From positions 1 to 18,448 of the forward strand of contig JAXFQS010000112.1 of the NCBI GenBank assembly GCA_034178815.1: DNA of 18,448 nucleotides. Direction: 5' to 3'. Each line of letters opens with the position of its first letter. The stretch's first letter is position 1. The stretch comes from JAXFQS01 sp034178815. GTDB taxonomy: Bacteria > Verrucomicrobiota > Kiritimatiellia > RFP12 > DVOR01. Both the position numbers and the translations under genes were made by a program. Shown here in pieces: positions 7,416-14,169 of this stretch. The notes under the pieces were generated by a model. The model did no database searches and was not told the origin of the DNA. It was given only the letters and a program-made list of their open reading frames with translations.

Positions 7416-7806
7416 AAGAGTCAAGCACCGCAAGGTGTCCAAGGGCAACCGCGCCGGCTACGCAACCTCCGGCACGGAACTGGCCTACGGCGAGTTCGGC
7501 CTCAAGGCCCTCTCCCGCGGCTGGCTGACCAATACCCAGATTGAGGCCTGCCGCGTGGTGATCAACCGCCAGATGAAACGCAAAGGCAAACTCTGGGTTC
7601 GCGTCTTCCCCGACAAGCCTGTGACCAAGAAGCCGATCGAAGTCCGTATGGGCTCCGGCAAGGGCAATCCCGAGTACTGGGTCGCCGTGATCCTGCCGGG
7701 CAAGGTTCTCTTCGAGATCGGGGGCGTCCCCGAGTCCCTCGCCCGCGAATGTCTGCGCCTAGCGGACACCAAGTTGGGCATCCGCACCCGCCTGGTCACC
7801 CGCTAA
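7399..7806 (+). CDS. rplP: 50S ribosomal protein L16 (uL16)
   Basis: Binds near the A site and aids tRNA accommodation and late 50S assembly; 135 residues. ATG 7399 gives MPLMPKRVKHRK, matching the family's MLMPKR-type start, with AGGAG at 7386-7390 spaced 8 nt away. ATG 7408 is possible but too far from that site. GWLTNTQIEACRVVINRQMKR (about 47-67) and WVRVFPDKPVTKKPIEVRMG (72-91) are diagnostic; the latter region contains the arginine hydroxylated by YcfD in E. coli. The first 17 nt overlap rpsC. Confidence 0.98.
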   Translation: MPLMPKRVKHRKVSKGNRAGYATSGTELAYGEFGLKALSRGWLTNTQIEACRVVINRQMKRKGKLWVRVFPDKPVTKKPIEVRMGSGKGNPEYWVAVILPGKVLFEIGGVPESLARECLRLADTKLGIRTRLVTR

Positions 7807-7818
7807 GGAGTCCGACAG

Positions 7819-8013
7819 ATGAAAGCCAAAGAAATCCGCGAACTCGGCTCCGAGGAGCTGGCCGTCAAGTTGCGCGAACTCCGCGCCGAACTGGCGGGGC
7901 TGCGCATCAAGCATCGTTCGACCGATGGCATCGAGGCGCCTGCGCGCCTCCACTCCATCCGCAAGGACATCGCCCGCCTGCTAACCATCCAGAAAGAGAA
8001 AGAGGCTAAGTAA
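7819..8013 (+). CDS. rpmC: 50S ribosomal protein L29 (uL29)
   Basis: Small two-helix protein next to L23 at the tunnel exit, 64 residues. MKAKEIRELGSEELAVKLRE is the family start, and the RLHSIRKDIARLLTIQKEKE tail forms the second helix. The usual KHRSTDGIEAPARLHSIRKD stretch (35-54) matches the conserved turn. AAGGAG lies at 7805-7810. The stop overlaps the rpsQ start (TAATG). Confidence 0.97.
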   Translation: MKAKEIRELGSEELAVKLRELRAELAGLRIKHRSTDGIEAPARLHSIRKDIARLLTIQKEKEAK

Positions 8014-8279
8014 TGGCCGACGCCACCATCGTTCGCGGACACCGCAAAGTCCGCAAGGGCACCGTGGTCAGCAAGAGCGGCGACAAGTCCGTCATCGTCC
8101 AGTCCGAGACCCGCGAGCGCCATCCCGTCTACGGCAAAGTCGTCCGTCGGTTCAAGAAGTTCCACGCCCACGACGAGCAGAACGCCGCCAAGGTCGGCGA
8201 CCGCGTCGTGATCATGGAGACCCGTCCGCTGAGCGCGACGAAGCGCTGGCGTCTGGTCTCGATTGAGGAGAAGAAGTAG
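8013..8279 (+). CDS. rpsQ: 30S ribosomal protein S17 (uS17)
   Basis: OB-fold primary binder of 16S rRNA helix 11, 88 residues. GHRKVRKGTVVSKSGDKSVI (9-28) and the FKKFHAHDEQNAAKVGDRVV segment (48-67) followed by ETRPLSATKRWRLV are diagnostic. The start shares its A with the rpmC stop. Its last codons, GAG GAG AAG AAG, form the ribosome binding site of rplN. It is the last gene of a C-ending codon block: by hand count Thr is ACC 4, ACG 1. Confidence 0.98.
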   Translation: MADATIVRGHRKVRKGTVVSKSGDKSVIVQSETRERHPVYGKVVRRFKKFHAHDEQNAAKVGDRVVIMETRPLSATKRWRLVSIEEKK

Positions 8280-8281
8280 CC

Positions 8282-8647
8282 ATGGTCCAGGAAGAGAGCA
8301 TTCTGACCGTCGCGGACAACACGGGGGCTAAGACTGCCAAGTGTTTCCGCATCATTGGCCAGCGCAAGCGCTGCGCCTATGTGGGCGATGTGATCCGGGT
8401 CTCCATTCAGGAGGCGTCCCCGACGGGCTCTGTCAAGAAGGGGCAGGTCTGCACGGCAATCGTGGTGCGCACGGGGTTTCCGTTGCGCCGCGAGGACGGG
8501 TCGTATGTCCGATTCGACGGCAACGCCTGTGTGCTGGTCGACGCGAAGAAGCAGCCGCTTGGAACGCGCATTTTCGGGCCTGTCGCCCGCGAGTTGCGCG
8601 ACTTGGACTGCATGAAGATTATCTCTCTCGCGCCCGAGGTGGTGTGA
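8282..8647 (+). CDS. rplN: 50S ribosomal protein L14 (uL14)
   Basis: Large-subunit interface protein and target of the ribosome-silencing factor RsfS; 121 residues, essentially full length. MVQEESILTVADNTGAKTAKC is the usual start, and RREDGSYVRFDGNACVLVD (about 68-86) and GTRIFGPVARELR are diagnostic. GAGGAG at 8265-8270 is the ribosome binding site. Codon preference flips at this gene: Thr is ACC 1, ACG 5, against 4 and 1 in rpsQ just before. It is followed by the unusual 101-nt gap before rplX. Confidence 0.98.
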   Translation: MVQEESILTVADNTGAKTAKCFRIIGQRKRCAYVGDVIRVSIQEASPTGSVKKGQVCTAIVVRTGFPLRREDGSYVRFDGNACVLVDAKKQPLGTRIFGPVARELRDLDCMKIISLAPEVV

Positions 8648-8654
8648 GGTTCAA

Positions 8655-8740
8655 CGTAACCGCCCGTGACGCGTAAGCGCGGGTCGTTCCGCAAAGACGG
8701 ACGCCGTGATTGCGAACTGCGGGTCGGTTGGCGAGTTACG
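8655..8740 (+). promoter_or_regulatory. Predicted structured RNA element between rplN and rplX
   Basis: Hand folding gives a closing stem of 10 bp: 8655-8664 pairs with 8730-8740 through CGTAAC/GTTACG and CGCC/GGCG, with one bulged A at 8734. It encloses three hairpins. The first is CGCG 8670-8673 with 8678-8681 (loop TAAG). The second runs 8682-8705 with about 8 bp and bulged T84 and T88, loop CAAAGA. The third is AACTG 8715-8719 with CGGTT 8725-8729. The closing stem ends directly against the weak GAAGAAG site and ATG (8749) of rplX. Such placement suggests translational control of rplX and distal spc genes, perhaps by a ribosomal protein (inference). Alternative pairings exist, for example CCCG 8663-8666 with CGGG 8680-8683. 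Confidence 0.5.
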
Positions 8741-8743
8741 GAA
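8664..8743 (+). repeat. Diverged tandem repeat, ~40-nt unit, two copies
   Basis: Two copies share three blocks in the same order. CCGTGA is at 8664-8669 and 8704-8709, and GCGGGTCG is at 8679-8686 and 8719-8726, with exactly 9 nt between these blocks in both. ACGGA is at 8697-8701 and 8738-8742. The offset is 40 nt for the first two blocks and 41 for the third. Ungapped identity over 40 positions is 21 by hand. The 40-nt period is not a multiple of three, so it is not a peptide repeat. Confidence 0.5.
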
Positions 8744-8748
8744 GAAGT

Positions 8749-9066
8749 ATGAGTACTGCAAGAATCAAGAAGAACGATACGGTCATCGTGATTGCCGGCG
8801 ATTGTGCCGGAAAGACCGGCAAGGTGCTCCGCGTGCTGCCCGCGAAGGGTAAGGCGATTGTGGAGGGCCTGAACAAGGTGAAGAAGGCGGTGAAGCGTTC
8901 GGAGGTCGCCCCTGAGGGCGGTTTTGTGGAGCGCGAGGCACCGATTGCGCTTTCGAATCTGATGCCTTACGACGCGGATGCGAAGAAGGGTTCCCGGATC
9001 GTGCGCGAGGTGGTGGACGGCAAGACTGTCCGCAAACTCAAGACTTCGGGCAAGGCGATTGACTAG
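8749..9066 (+). CDS. rplX: 50S ribosomal protein L24 (uL24)
   Basis: Assembly initiator bound near the 5' end of 23S rRNA, 105 residues. ATG 8749 gives MSTARIKKNDTVIVIAGDCA; the KOW motif (about 7-34) with GKTGKVLRV and the following VEGLNKVKKAVK are diagnostic. An upstream in-frame TTG at 8710 would add 13 unrelated residues and is rejected. The ribosome binding site is poor (GAAGAAG, 8741-8747), and the start lies just after the structured, repeat-containing gap, so translation may be controlled or coupled there. Confidence 0.97.
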   Translation: MSTARIKKNDTVIVIAGDCAGKTGKVLRVLPAKGKAIVEGLNKVKKAVKRSEVAPEGGFVEREAPIALSNLMPYDADAKKGSRIVREVVDGKTVRKLKTSGKAID

Positions 9067-9076
9067 GAGCGCGCAA

Positions 9077-9607
9077 ATGGCTAGATTGCAAGAGAAGTTC
9101 AAGAAGGAACTGGTGCCGGCGCTCGAGGAGAAGCTGGGCACGAAGAATCCGATGTTGGTTCCCCGCTTGGAGAAGGTGGTGATCAATATGGGTTTCGGGC
9201 TGATTGAGAAGGATCAGCAGAAGCAGTTGGTGAAGGATTTGGAGATGATCTCCGGGCAGAAGGCGTTGCTGTGCAAGGCGCGCAAGAGTATCGCGCAGTT
9301 CAAGTTGCGCGAGGGGATGGTCATCGGCGCGAAGGTGACATTGCGCGGGAAGCGGATGTATGAGTTCTGCGACCGTTTGTTCAATGTGACGCTGGCGCGC
9401 ATCCGCGACTTCCGCGGGGTTCCGAACCGTGGTTTCGACCATCGGGGGAATTACACGCTGGGGCTGAAGGATCAGACGGTGTTCCCGGAGATTGTCGGTG
9501 GCGGTTTCGAGGCGGGCATGGACATTTCGTTCGTGACTTCGGCGCGCTCCGACAAGGATGCGCGGGCGTTGCTTGAGGCGCTGGGTATGCCTTTTGCGGG
9601 CAAGTAA
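9077..9607 (+). CDS. rplE: 50S ribosomal protein L5 (uL5)
   Basis: Binds 5S rRNA and contacts the P-site tRNA and S13; 176 residues. ATG 9077 is supported by TAGGAG (9064-9069) and by MARLQEKFKKELVPALEEK. KVVINMGFG (about 35-43), ISGQKALLCKARKSIAQFKL and the RDFRGVPNRGFDHRGNYTLG stretch are diagnostic. Codons are strongly G/T-ending: no ACC threonine was seen, and Leu TTG is frequent. Confidence 0.98.
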   Translation: MARLQEKFKKELVPALEEKLGTKNPMLVPRLEKVVINMGFGLIEKDQQKQLVKDLEMISGQKALLCKARKSIAQFKLREGMVIGAKVTLRGKRMYEFCDRLFNVTLARIRDFRGVPNRGFDHRGNYTLGLKDQTVFPEIVGGGFEAGMDISFVTSARSDKDARALLEALGMPFAGK

Positions 9608-9623
9608 GCAAGGAGTTTCGTCT

Positions 9624-9809
9624 ATGGCCAAAACCTGTTTGATTGTGAAGGCGAAGCGGGCCCCCAAGTTCAAAGTCCGCGCCTATACGCGTTGTGCCCG
9701 TTGCGGTCGTCCGCATTCGGTGTTGCGCAAGTTCCAACTCTGCCGTCTGTGTTTCCGCGAACTGGCCGTTTCGGGCCAGATTCCGGGTGTGACGAAGGCC
9801 AGCTGGTAA
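9624..9809 (+). CDS. rpsZ: 30S ribosomal protein S14, zinc-binding type (uS14)
   Basis: Short zinc form of S14, 61 residues; sometimes also named rpsN. The zinc ribbon is Cys24-X2-Cys27 ... Cys40-X2-Cys43 (RCARCGRPHSVLRKFQLCRLC). The end FRELAVSGQIPGVTKASW is typical. I took ATG 9624, with AAGGAG at 9610-9615; the longer frame overlaps rplE. This C+ form needs zinc. In some bacteria a zinc-free paralog elsewhere replaces it on zinc shortage. Confidence 0.98.
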   Translation: MAKTCLIVKAKRAPKFKVRAYTRCARCGRPHSVLRKFQLCRLCFRELAVSGQIPGVTKASW

Positions 9810-9822
9810 GGAGGTAGCCACT

Positions 9823-10218
9823 ATGATGTTTGATCCAATCGCGGACATGCTTTTGCGCATCCGCAATGCCATCAAGGCGGGGCTGCCGACCGTCGAGATT
9901 CCGTCTTCCCGAATCAAGGCTGAGATTGCCCGTGTTCTCAAGGAGGAGGGGTATATCGCCGGGTTCGAGGTGGTCGCCGACGGTGCCCGCAAGACGCTTT
10001 CGGTGGAGCTCAAGTACAATGACGCGGCCGAGCCGGCGATTCGCGGGTTGCGTCGCGAGTCGAAGCCGGGGCTGCGCAAGTTCTGCGGCTACGAAGATGT
10101 TCCGCTCGTTCTGGGCGGTCTGGGCACGGCGGTGCTGAGCACTTCCGGCGGTGTCATGAGCGGCAAGACGGCGCGCGCCCGCAAGTTGGGCGGCGAGCTG
10201 CTTTGCGTGATCTGGTAA
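9823..10218 (+). CDS. rpsH: 30S ribosomal protein S8 (uS8)
   Basis: Primary binder of 16S rRNA helix 21 and, in E. coli, translational repressor of the spc operon; 131 residues. MMFDPIADMLLRIRNA is the usual start; ATG 9826 is also possible. The C-terminal STSGGVMSGKTARARKLGGE is diagnostic for the rRNA-binding part. The ribosome binding site TAAGGAGGT (9807-9815) is the longest anti-Shine-Dalgarno match in the window, so S8 is well translated. If S8 feedback exists here, the structured gap before rplX is the most obvious place to look (inference). Confidence 0.98.
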   Translation: MMFDPIADMLLRIRNAIKAGLPTVEIPSSRIKAEIARVLKEEGYIAGFEVVADGARKTLSVELKYNDAAEPAIRGLRRESKPGLRKFCGYEDVPLVLGGLGTAVLSTSGGVMSGKTARARKLGGELLCVIW

Positions 10219-10228
10219 GGAGTTTTTC

Positions 10229-10765
10229 ATGTCGAGAATTGGAAAACAACCTGTCAAGCTCCCGGCCGGAGTCGTTGCCACCGTCGAGGGCAACACATTG
10301 ACAGTGAAGGGGCCCAAAGGTGAGTTGCAGCGGACCTTCGAGCAAGGTATCTCTCTGGCGGTCGAGGGTGACTCGATTGTCGTGACCCGTGCCGATGACT
10401 CGCGCCGCCTGCGCGGCTTCCACGGTCTGACCCGCACGCTGGCGCACAATATGGTCGTCGGCGTCACTCAGGGCTACAAGAAGGAACTCACCATCGAGGG
10501 CACCGGTTTCAAGGCACAGATTCAGGGCAACAAGCTTCTGCTGAGCCTCGGCTTCGCCTCGCCCAAGGAGTACCTCATTCCCGAGGGCATCACCATCACC
10601 GAGAAGCAGGGTACCGCCCTGACCGTCGAGGGGATGAGCAAGGAACTCGTCGGAACCGCCGCCGCCCGCATCCGCAGTTACTATCCTGCCGAGCCCTACA
10701 AGGGCAAGGGCATCAAGTACCTCGGCGAGCAAATCCGCCGCAAGGAAGGCAAGACGGTCGCCTAG
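10229..10765 (+). CDS. rplF: 50S ribosomal protein L6 (uL6)
   Basis: Protein near the GTPase-associated centre, with two homologous domains; 178 residues. MSRIGKQPVKLPAGVVATVEGNT is classic. GVTQGYKKELTIEGTGFKAQIQGNKL (about 81-106, read in parts) spans the domain junction, and EPYKGKGIKYLGEQIRRKEGK is the conserved C-terminus. AAGGAG lies at 10217-10222. Codon choice returns sharply to C-ending at this gene. Confidence 0.98.
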   Translation: MSRIGKQPVKLPAGVVATVEGNTLTVKGPKGELQRTFEQGISLAVEGDSIVVTRADDSRRLRGFHGLTRTLAHNMVVGVTQGYKKELTIEGTGFKAQIQGNKLLLSLGFASPKEYLIPEGITITEKQGTALTVEGMSKELVGTAAARIRSYYPAEPYKGKGIKYLGEQIRRKEGKTVA

Positions 10766-10788
10766 CGCGGCCAGGAGATTTCAGCCAC

Positions 10789-11154
10789 ATGAGCATCAAC
10801 CGCAAAGAAAAGCGTCTCGCCCGCCACGCGCGCATCCGCCGTCGCATCGGGCGCGGGACGGCCGAGCGTCCGCGCATGGCCGTGTTCGTCTCGAACAAGC
10901 ACATGTATGTCCAGTTCATCGACGATGTCGCCGGCCGCACCTTGGCCGCCGCCTCGACCCTGAAACTCGAAGGCTGCAAGTGCAACCTCGACGGCGCCCG
11001 TCAGGTCGGCGAAACCGCCGCCGCCGCCGCTAAGGAAAAAGGCATCAAGAGCGTCATCGTCGACCGCGGAGGATTCAAGTTCCACGGCCGCGTGAAAACC
11101 ATCGTCGATTCCGCCGTGGCGGCAGGCCTGTCCGTCACCACCGAGGAGGCCTAA
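10789..11154 (+). CDS. rplR: 50S ribosomal protein L18 (uL18)
   Basis: 5S rRNA binding protein of the central protuberance, 121 residues. RKEKRLARHARIRRRI (5-20) is the basic arm. RPRMAVFVSNKHMYVQFIDD (about 26-45) and the glycine-rich FHGRVKTIVDSAVAAGL end are diagnostic. AGGAG lies at 10773-10777, 11 nt before the ATG. The last codons GAG GAG GCC (C-terminal EEA) place GAGGAGG just upstream of the rpsE start, and the stop overlaps that start (TAATG). Confidence 0.98.
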   Translation: MSINRKEKRLARHARIRRRIGRGTAERPRMAVFVSNKHMYVQFIDDVAGRTLAAASTLKLEGCKCNLDGARQVGETAAAAAKEKGIKSVIVDRGGFKFHGRVKTIVDSAVAAGLSVTTEEA

Positions 11155-11642
11155 TGAGCGAAGAGAGAACCAACCGTACCGACGAACAGAACGAGCTCGA
11201 CGAGCACGTCGTATTCGTCAACCGCTGCGCCAAGGTCGTCAAAGGCGGCCGCCGCTTCAGCTTCAGCGCCGTTGTCGTCGTGGGCGACCGCGATGGACGC
11301 GTGGGCTTCGGATTCGGCAAGGCCAATGAAGTCGCCGACGCCATCCGCAAAGGCGGAGACGCAGCCCGCAAGGCCATGAAGAAAGTCCGTCTGCTGAACA
11401 AGACCATCCCCCACGAAGTCGTCGGACAGTGCGACGGAGGGCGCATCCTCCTCAAGCCTGCCCCCGACGGAGCCGGCATCATCGCAGGCGGCGGCATGCG
11501 CCCCGTGCTCGAAGCTGCCGGTGTCCGCGATGTCGTCGGCAAGTCCCTCGGCTCCAACAACCGCCTCAATGTGGTCAAAGCCACGATTGACGCGCTCAAC
11601 AAGCTCCGCCTCGCCGAGGAAATCTCCGCGTTGCGCGCCTAA
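11154..11642 (+). CDS. rpsE: 30S ribosomal protein S5 (uS5)
   Basis: Protein at the mRNA entry and accuracy centre, 162 residues. The N-terminal 17 residues are hydrophilic and rich in Glu/Asp/Asn; the double-stranded RNA-binding-like domain begins with VVFVNRCAKVVKGGRRF. VVGDRDGRVGFGFGKANEV (42-60) is the conserved loop, and GAGIIAGGGMRPVLEAAG is typical of the second domain. It overlaps rplR by one base. No rpmD (L30) follows, unlike the common rpsE-rpmD-rplO order; rplO starts 25 nt later. Confidence 0.98.
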   Translation: MSEERTNRTDEQNELDEHVVFVNRCAKVVKGGRRFSFSAVVVVGDRDGRVGFGFGKANEVADAIRKGGDAARKAMKKVRLLNKTIPHEVVGQCDGGRILLKPAPDGAGIIAGGGMRPVLEAAGVRDVVGKSLGSNNRLNVVKATIDALNKLRLAEEISALRA

Positions 11643-11667
11643 CCCCCCGTTTCAAGGATTCCGAAAA

Positions 11668-12108
11668 ATGGATCTGTCCAGTCTCAAAAACACCCCCGGA
11701 GCCCGCAAGAGCCGCAAGCGCGTCGGCCGCGGTCGCGCGTCCGGCATGGGCAAGACCTCGACCCATGGCCACAAGGGCCAGGGTGCCCGCAAGGGCCACA
11801 AGCAGAAACTCGGCTTCGAAGGTGGCCAGATGCCGCTCTTCCGCCGTATGCCCAAGCGCGGATTCAAGAACCCCAACCGCATCGAGTACTTCGGCGTCAA
11901 TCTCGCCAAGCTTGAGCGCTTCGAGGACGGAACCGTCGTCACGGCGGAAGTCCTCGCGGCCGCGGGCATCTCCAAGACCGGCAAGGACGGCATCAAGATC
12001 CTCGGCTACGGGGAATTGACCAAGAAGTTGACGGTCGAGGCAAATGCCTTCAGCGCCTCCGCCAAGGAGAAGATCGAGAAGCTCGGCGGCACCTGCAAGG
12101 TGGTCTAA
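11668..12108 (+). CDS. rplO: 50S ribosomal protein L15 (uL15)
   Basis: Late-assembling large-subunit protein with a long basic extension, 146 residues. ATG 11668 gives MDLSSLKNTPGARKSRKRVG; RGRASGMGKTSTHGHKGQ (21-38) and FEGGQMPLFRRMPKRGF (50-66) are diagnostic. AAGGA lies upstream in the short gap. The C-terminal domain is complete. Codons are C-ending (Thr ACC 7, ACG 2 by hand), in contrast to secY directly after. Confidence 0.98.
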   Translation: MDLSSLKNTPGARKSRKRVGRGRASGMGKTSTHGHKGQGARKGHKQKLGFEGGQMPLFRRMPKRGFKNPNRIEYFGVNLAKLERFEDGTVVTAEVLAAAGISKTGKDGIKILGYGELTKKLTVEANAFSASAKEKIEKLGGTCKVV

Positions 12109-12124
12109 TTCGAGGAGTCCCCCC

Positions 12125-13507
12125 ATGCTCGCTTCATTCGCGAATACATTCAAGATTCCGGAACTGCGCTCGCGTATCTTCCTGACCATCGGGCTGATTT
12201 TCATCAGCCGCCTAATCTCGATGATTCCGACACCCGGGGTCGATTGGCAGACTCTGCAGCAGCAAGTCGAGGCAATCCGCGAAACCTCCGGCGGCACGGG
12301 GGGACTGATGGGCTTGTTCGACGTGTTCACCGGCGGTGCGATGAGCCGGTGTTCCGTCGGCTTTCTCTCCATCTGGCCTTATATCAGCGCGTCGATCATC
12401 ATCCAGTTGATGACGGCGGTGGTTCCGACGCTTGAGCGGCTTTCGCGGGAGGGCGACACGGGGCGGCAGCAGATTACGCAATACACGCGGTATTTGACGA
12501 TTGCGATCTGCGCGTTCCAGTCTTTCGGCATCGCCAAGTTGATGATGAATCCGCAGATGATGGGCTTTGGGCAGAATGTGCGCTTGGTGGCAATTCCGGG
12601 CGCAGGTTTTGTGCTGATGACGATGCTCTGCATGACGACGGCGTCGTTGCTGGTGATGTGGCTGGGCGACCAGATTACGCAGCGTGGCATCGGCAATGGT
12701 GTTTCGCTGATTATCATGATTAATATTGTCTCCCGTCTGCCTGCGGCTACATTGGAACTGGTGCAGCGCTATTTTGGTATGGCGGGGGCGGAAGCGACGC
12801 ACAATATCTGGGAGTTGGCCTTGTTGCTGCTTTTGGGGTTGGCGGTCGTGCTCTTCACGGTGGCTTTGACGCAGGGTGTCCGGAAGGTGCCGATTCACTC
12901 GACGCGGCGCGTTGCGGGGAACAATGTCTATGGCGGGGGCAACACCTTTTTCCCGATGCGGGTGAACTTTACGGGGGTGATGCCGATTATCTTCGCAGGG
13001 CCGTTGATTCAGTTCCCGGCGGCGGGCTTGGCTCGGATTCCTTGGGATGGTCGGTTTTGGGGTGTGCTCAAGTCGATTGGGGTGGCGTTGTCGGACTCGA
13101 CTTCGGTGGCGCATTTGGTGACCTATTCGGTTTTGATTCTCTTCTTCTCGTTCTTCTGGGTGGCCACGCAGTTCAACGCGATGCAGATTTCGGACAATCT
13201 CAAGCGTGACGGCTCGTATGTTCCGGGGATTCGTCCCGGGATGGCGACGGCGGAGTACCTGGATATGGTGATGACGCGCGTGACGCTGATTGGCGGTGTC
13301 GGGCTGTTGATTGTGGCGATTCTGCCGCAGGTGTTGCAGGGGGCGTTGCAGCTGCCCTGGGAGATGTCGTCCTTCTTCGGCGGGACTTCTCTGCTGATTA
13401 TCGTCGGTGTGGCGCTCGATACGCTCCGCCAGATGGAGACGCATCTGCTGATGCGCAATTACGATGGGTTCCTCAAGCACGGACGCCTCCGCGCCCGCAC
13501 ACGGTAG
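12125..13507 (+). CDS. secY: Protein translocase channel subunit SecY
   Basis: Central membrane channel of the Sec translocon, exporting and inserting proteins with SecE, SecG and SecA; 460 residues with about ten hydrophobic helices. ATG 12125 follows GAGGAG and gives MLASFANTFKIPELRSRI. The plug/TM2 region VGFLSIWPYISASIIIQL (78-95), the cytosolic loop KVPIHSTRRVAG and FFSFFWVATQFNAMQISDNL are diagnostic. The C-terminus MRNYDGFLKHGRLRART is the classic SecY tail. Its codons are strongly G/T-ending: Leu TTG 21 against CTC 11, Thr ACG 22 against ACC 5. adk follows after 4 nt. Confidence 0.99.
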   Translation: MLASFANTFKIPELRSRIFLTIGLIFISRLISMIPTPGVDWQTLQQQVEAIRETSGGTGGLMGLFDVFTGGAMSRCSVGFLSIWPYISASIIIQLMTAVVPTLERLSREGDTGRQQITQYTRYLTIAICAFQSFGIAKLMMNPQMMGFGQNVRLVAIPGAGFVLMTMLCMTTASLLVMWLGDQITQRGIGNGVSLIIMINIVSRLPAATLELVQRYFGMAGAEATHNIWELALLLLLGLAVVLFTVALTQGVRKVPIHSTRRVAGNNVYGGGNTFFPMRVNFTGVMPIIFAGPLIQFPAAGLARIPWDGRFWGVLKSIGVALSDSTSVAHLVTYSVLILFFSFFWVATQFNAMQISDNLKRDGSYVPGIRPGMATAEYLDMVMTRVTLIGGVGLLIVAILPQVLQGALQLPWEMSSFFGGTSLLIIVGVALDTLRQMETHLLMRNYDGFLKHGRLRARTR

Positions 13508-13511
13508 CAAA

Positions 13512-14162
13512 ATGGATATTCTGATTCTTCTTGGCGCCCCGGGATCGGGGAAGGGGACTTTGGCGGCTCGCTTGGTCGAAAAGGTCGAGGGCTTTTCGAC
13601 GGTCTCGACGGGAGATTTGCTCCGATCGGCCGTAAAGGAAGGTACCCCTGCGGGTCTAAAGGCCAAACCTGTTATGGAGCAAGGTGGGTTGGTTTCGGAC
13701 GAACTCATTGCCGAGATGATTGGTGACTATCTCGCGCAGGCCCCCAAGAGCGGCGTTTTGGCGCTTGATGGTTTCCCTCGCACCGTGCGCCAGGCTGATA
13801 TGTTGGAGACCATCCTCAAGGAGAATGGTGCCCGCCTGCTCAAGGCTGTTCAACTTGATGTCCCGGAGCCTGTCATTATGGAACGGCTCGGCGGACGGCG
13901 CGTCTGCCCCGCCTGCAAAGCCGGCTACCATGTCACCGGACTCCCGCCCAAGACCCCCGGCATCTGCGACCGTTGCGGCGCCACCCTCGTCATCCGCAAG
14001 GACGACAACCCCGAGACGATAGCCAACCGGCTGCGCGTCTATGCCGAACAGACCGCCCCCTTGGTCGACTACTACGCCCAGCGCGGACTCCTCGTCACCG
14101 TTCCCGCCGCCGGCCCCGTCGACCAGACAGCCGAGACCATCTGCCGGGACATCTTGGCCTAA
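13512..14162 (+). CDS. adk: Adenylate kinase, zinc-LID type
   Basis: Catalyses ATP + AMP to 2 ADP in the cytoplasm, 216 residues. P-loop GAPGSGKGT (8-16), AMP-site STGDLLR (32-38), DGFPRT (86-91) and the LID domain with Cys132-X2-Cys135 ... Cys152-X2-Cys155 make it a long, zinc-binding form. ATG 13512 is 4 nt after secY with no ribosome binding site (preceded by CGGTAGCAAA), so translation probably re-initiates after secY. Codon choice changes inside the gene near residue 125. Proline is CCC in 1 of 7 cases before this point and 7 of 8 after it. Confidence 0.98.
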   Translation: MDILILLGAPGSGKGTLAARLVEKVEGFSTVSTGDLLRSAVKEGTPAGLKAKPVMEQGGLVSDELIAEMIGDYLAQAPKSGVLALDGFPRTVRQADMLETILKENGARLLKAVQLDVPEPVIMERLGGRRVCPACKAGYHVTGLPPKTPGICDRCGATLVIRKDDNPETIANRLRVYAEQTAPLVDYYAQRGLLVTVPAAGPVDQTAETICRDILA

Positions 14163-14169
14163 GTTTGAA

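Noticed and set aside
6087..7448. 453-codon - strand frame across rpsS-rplP
   Set aside because: Overlaps five certain ribosomal protein genes; no family resemblance.
8655..8740. tRNA-like gene in the rplN-rplX gap (three hairpins closed by a stem)
   Set aside because: The closing stem is 10 bp with a bulge, the loops are too small, and there is no T-loop at the right place and no anticodon arm of correct size.
8710..8748. Upstream TTG start for rplX
   Set aside because: Adds 13 residues unrelated to L24; family alignment begins at the ATG at 8749.
12212..13708. 498-codon - strand frame opposite secY and adk
   Set aside because: Arg/His/Gln-rich reading of the complement of a membrane protein gene; it crosses two well-supported genes.
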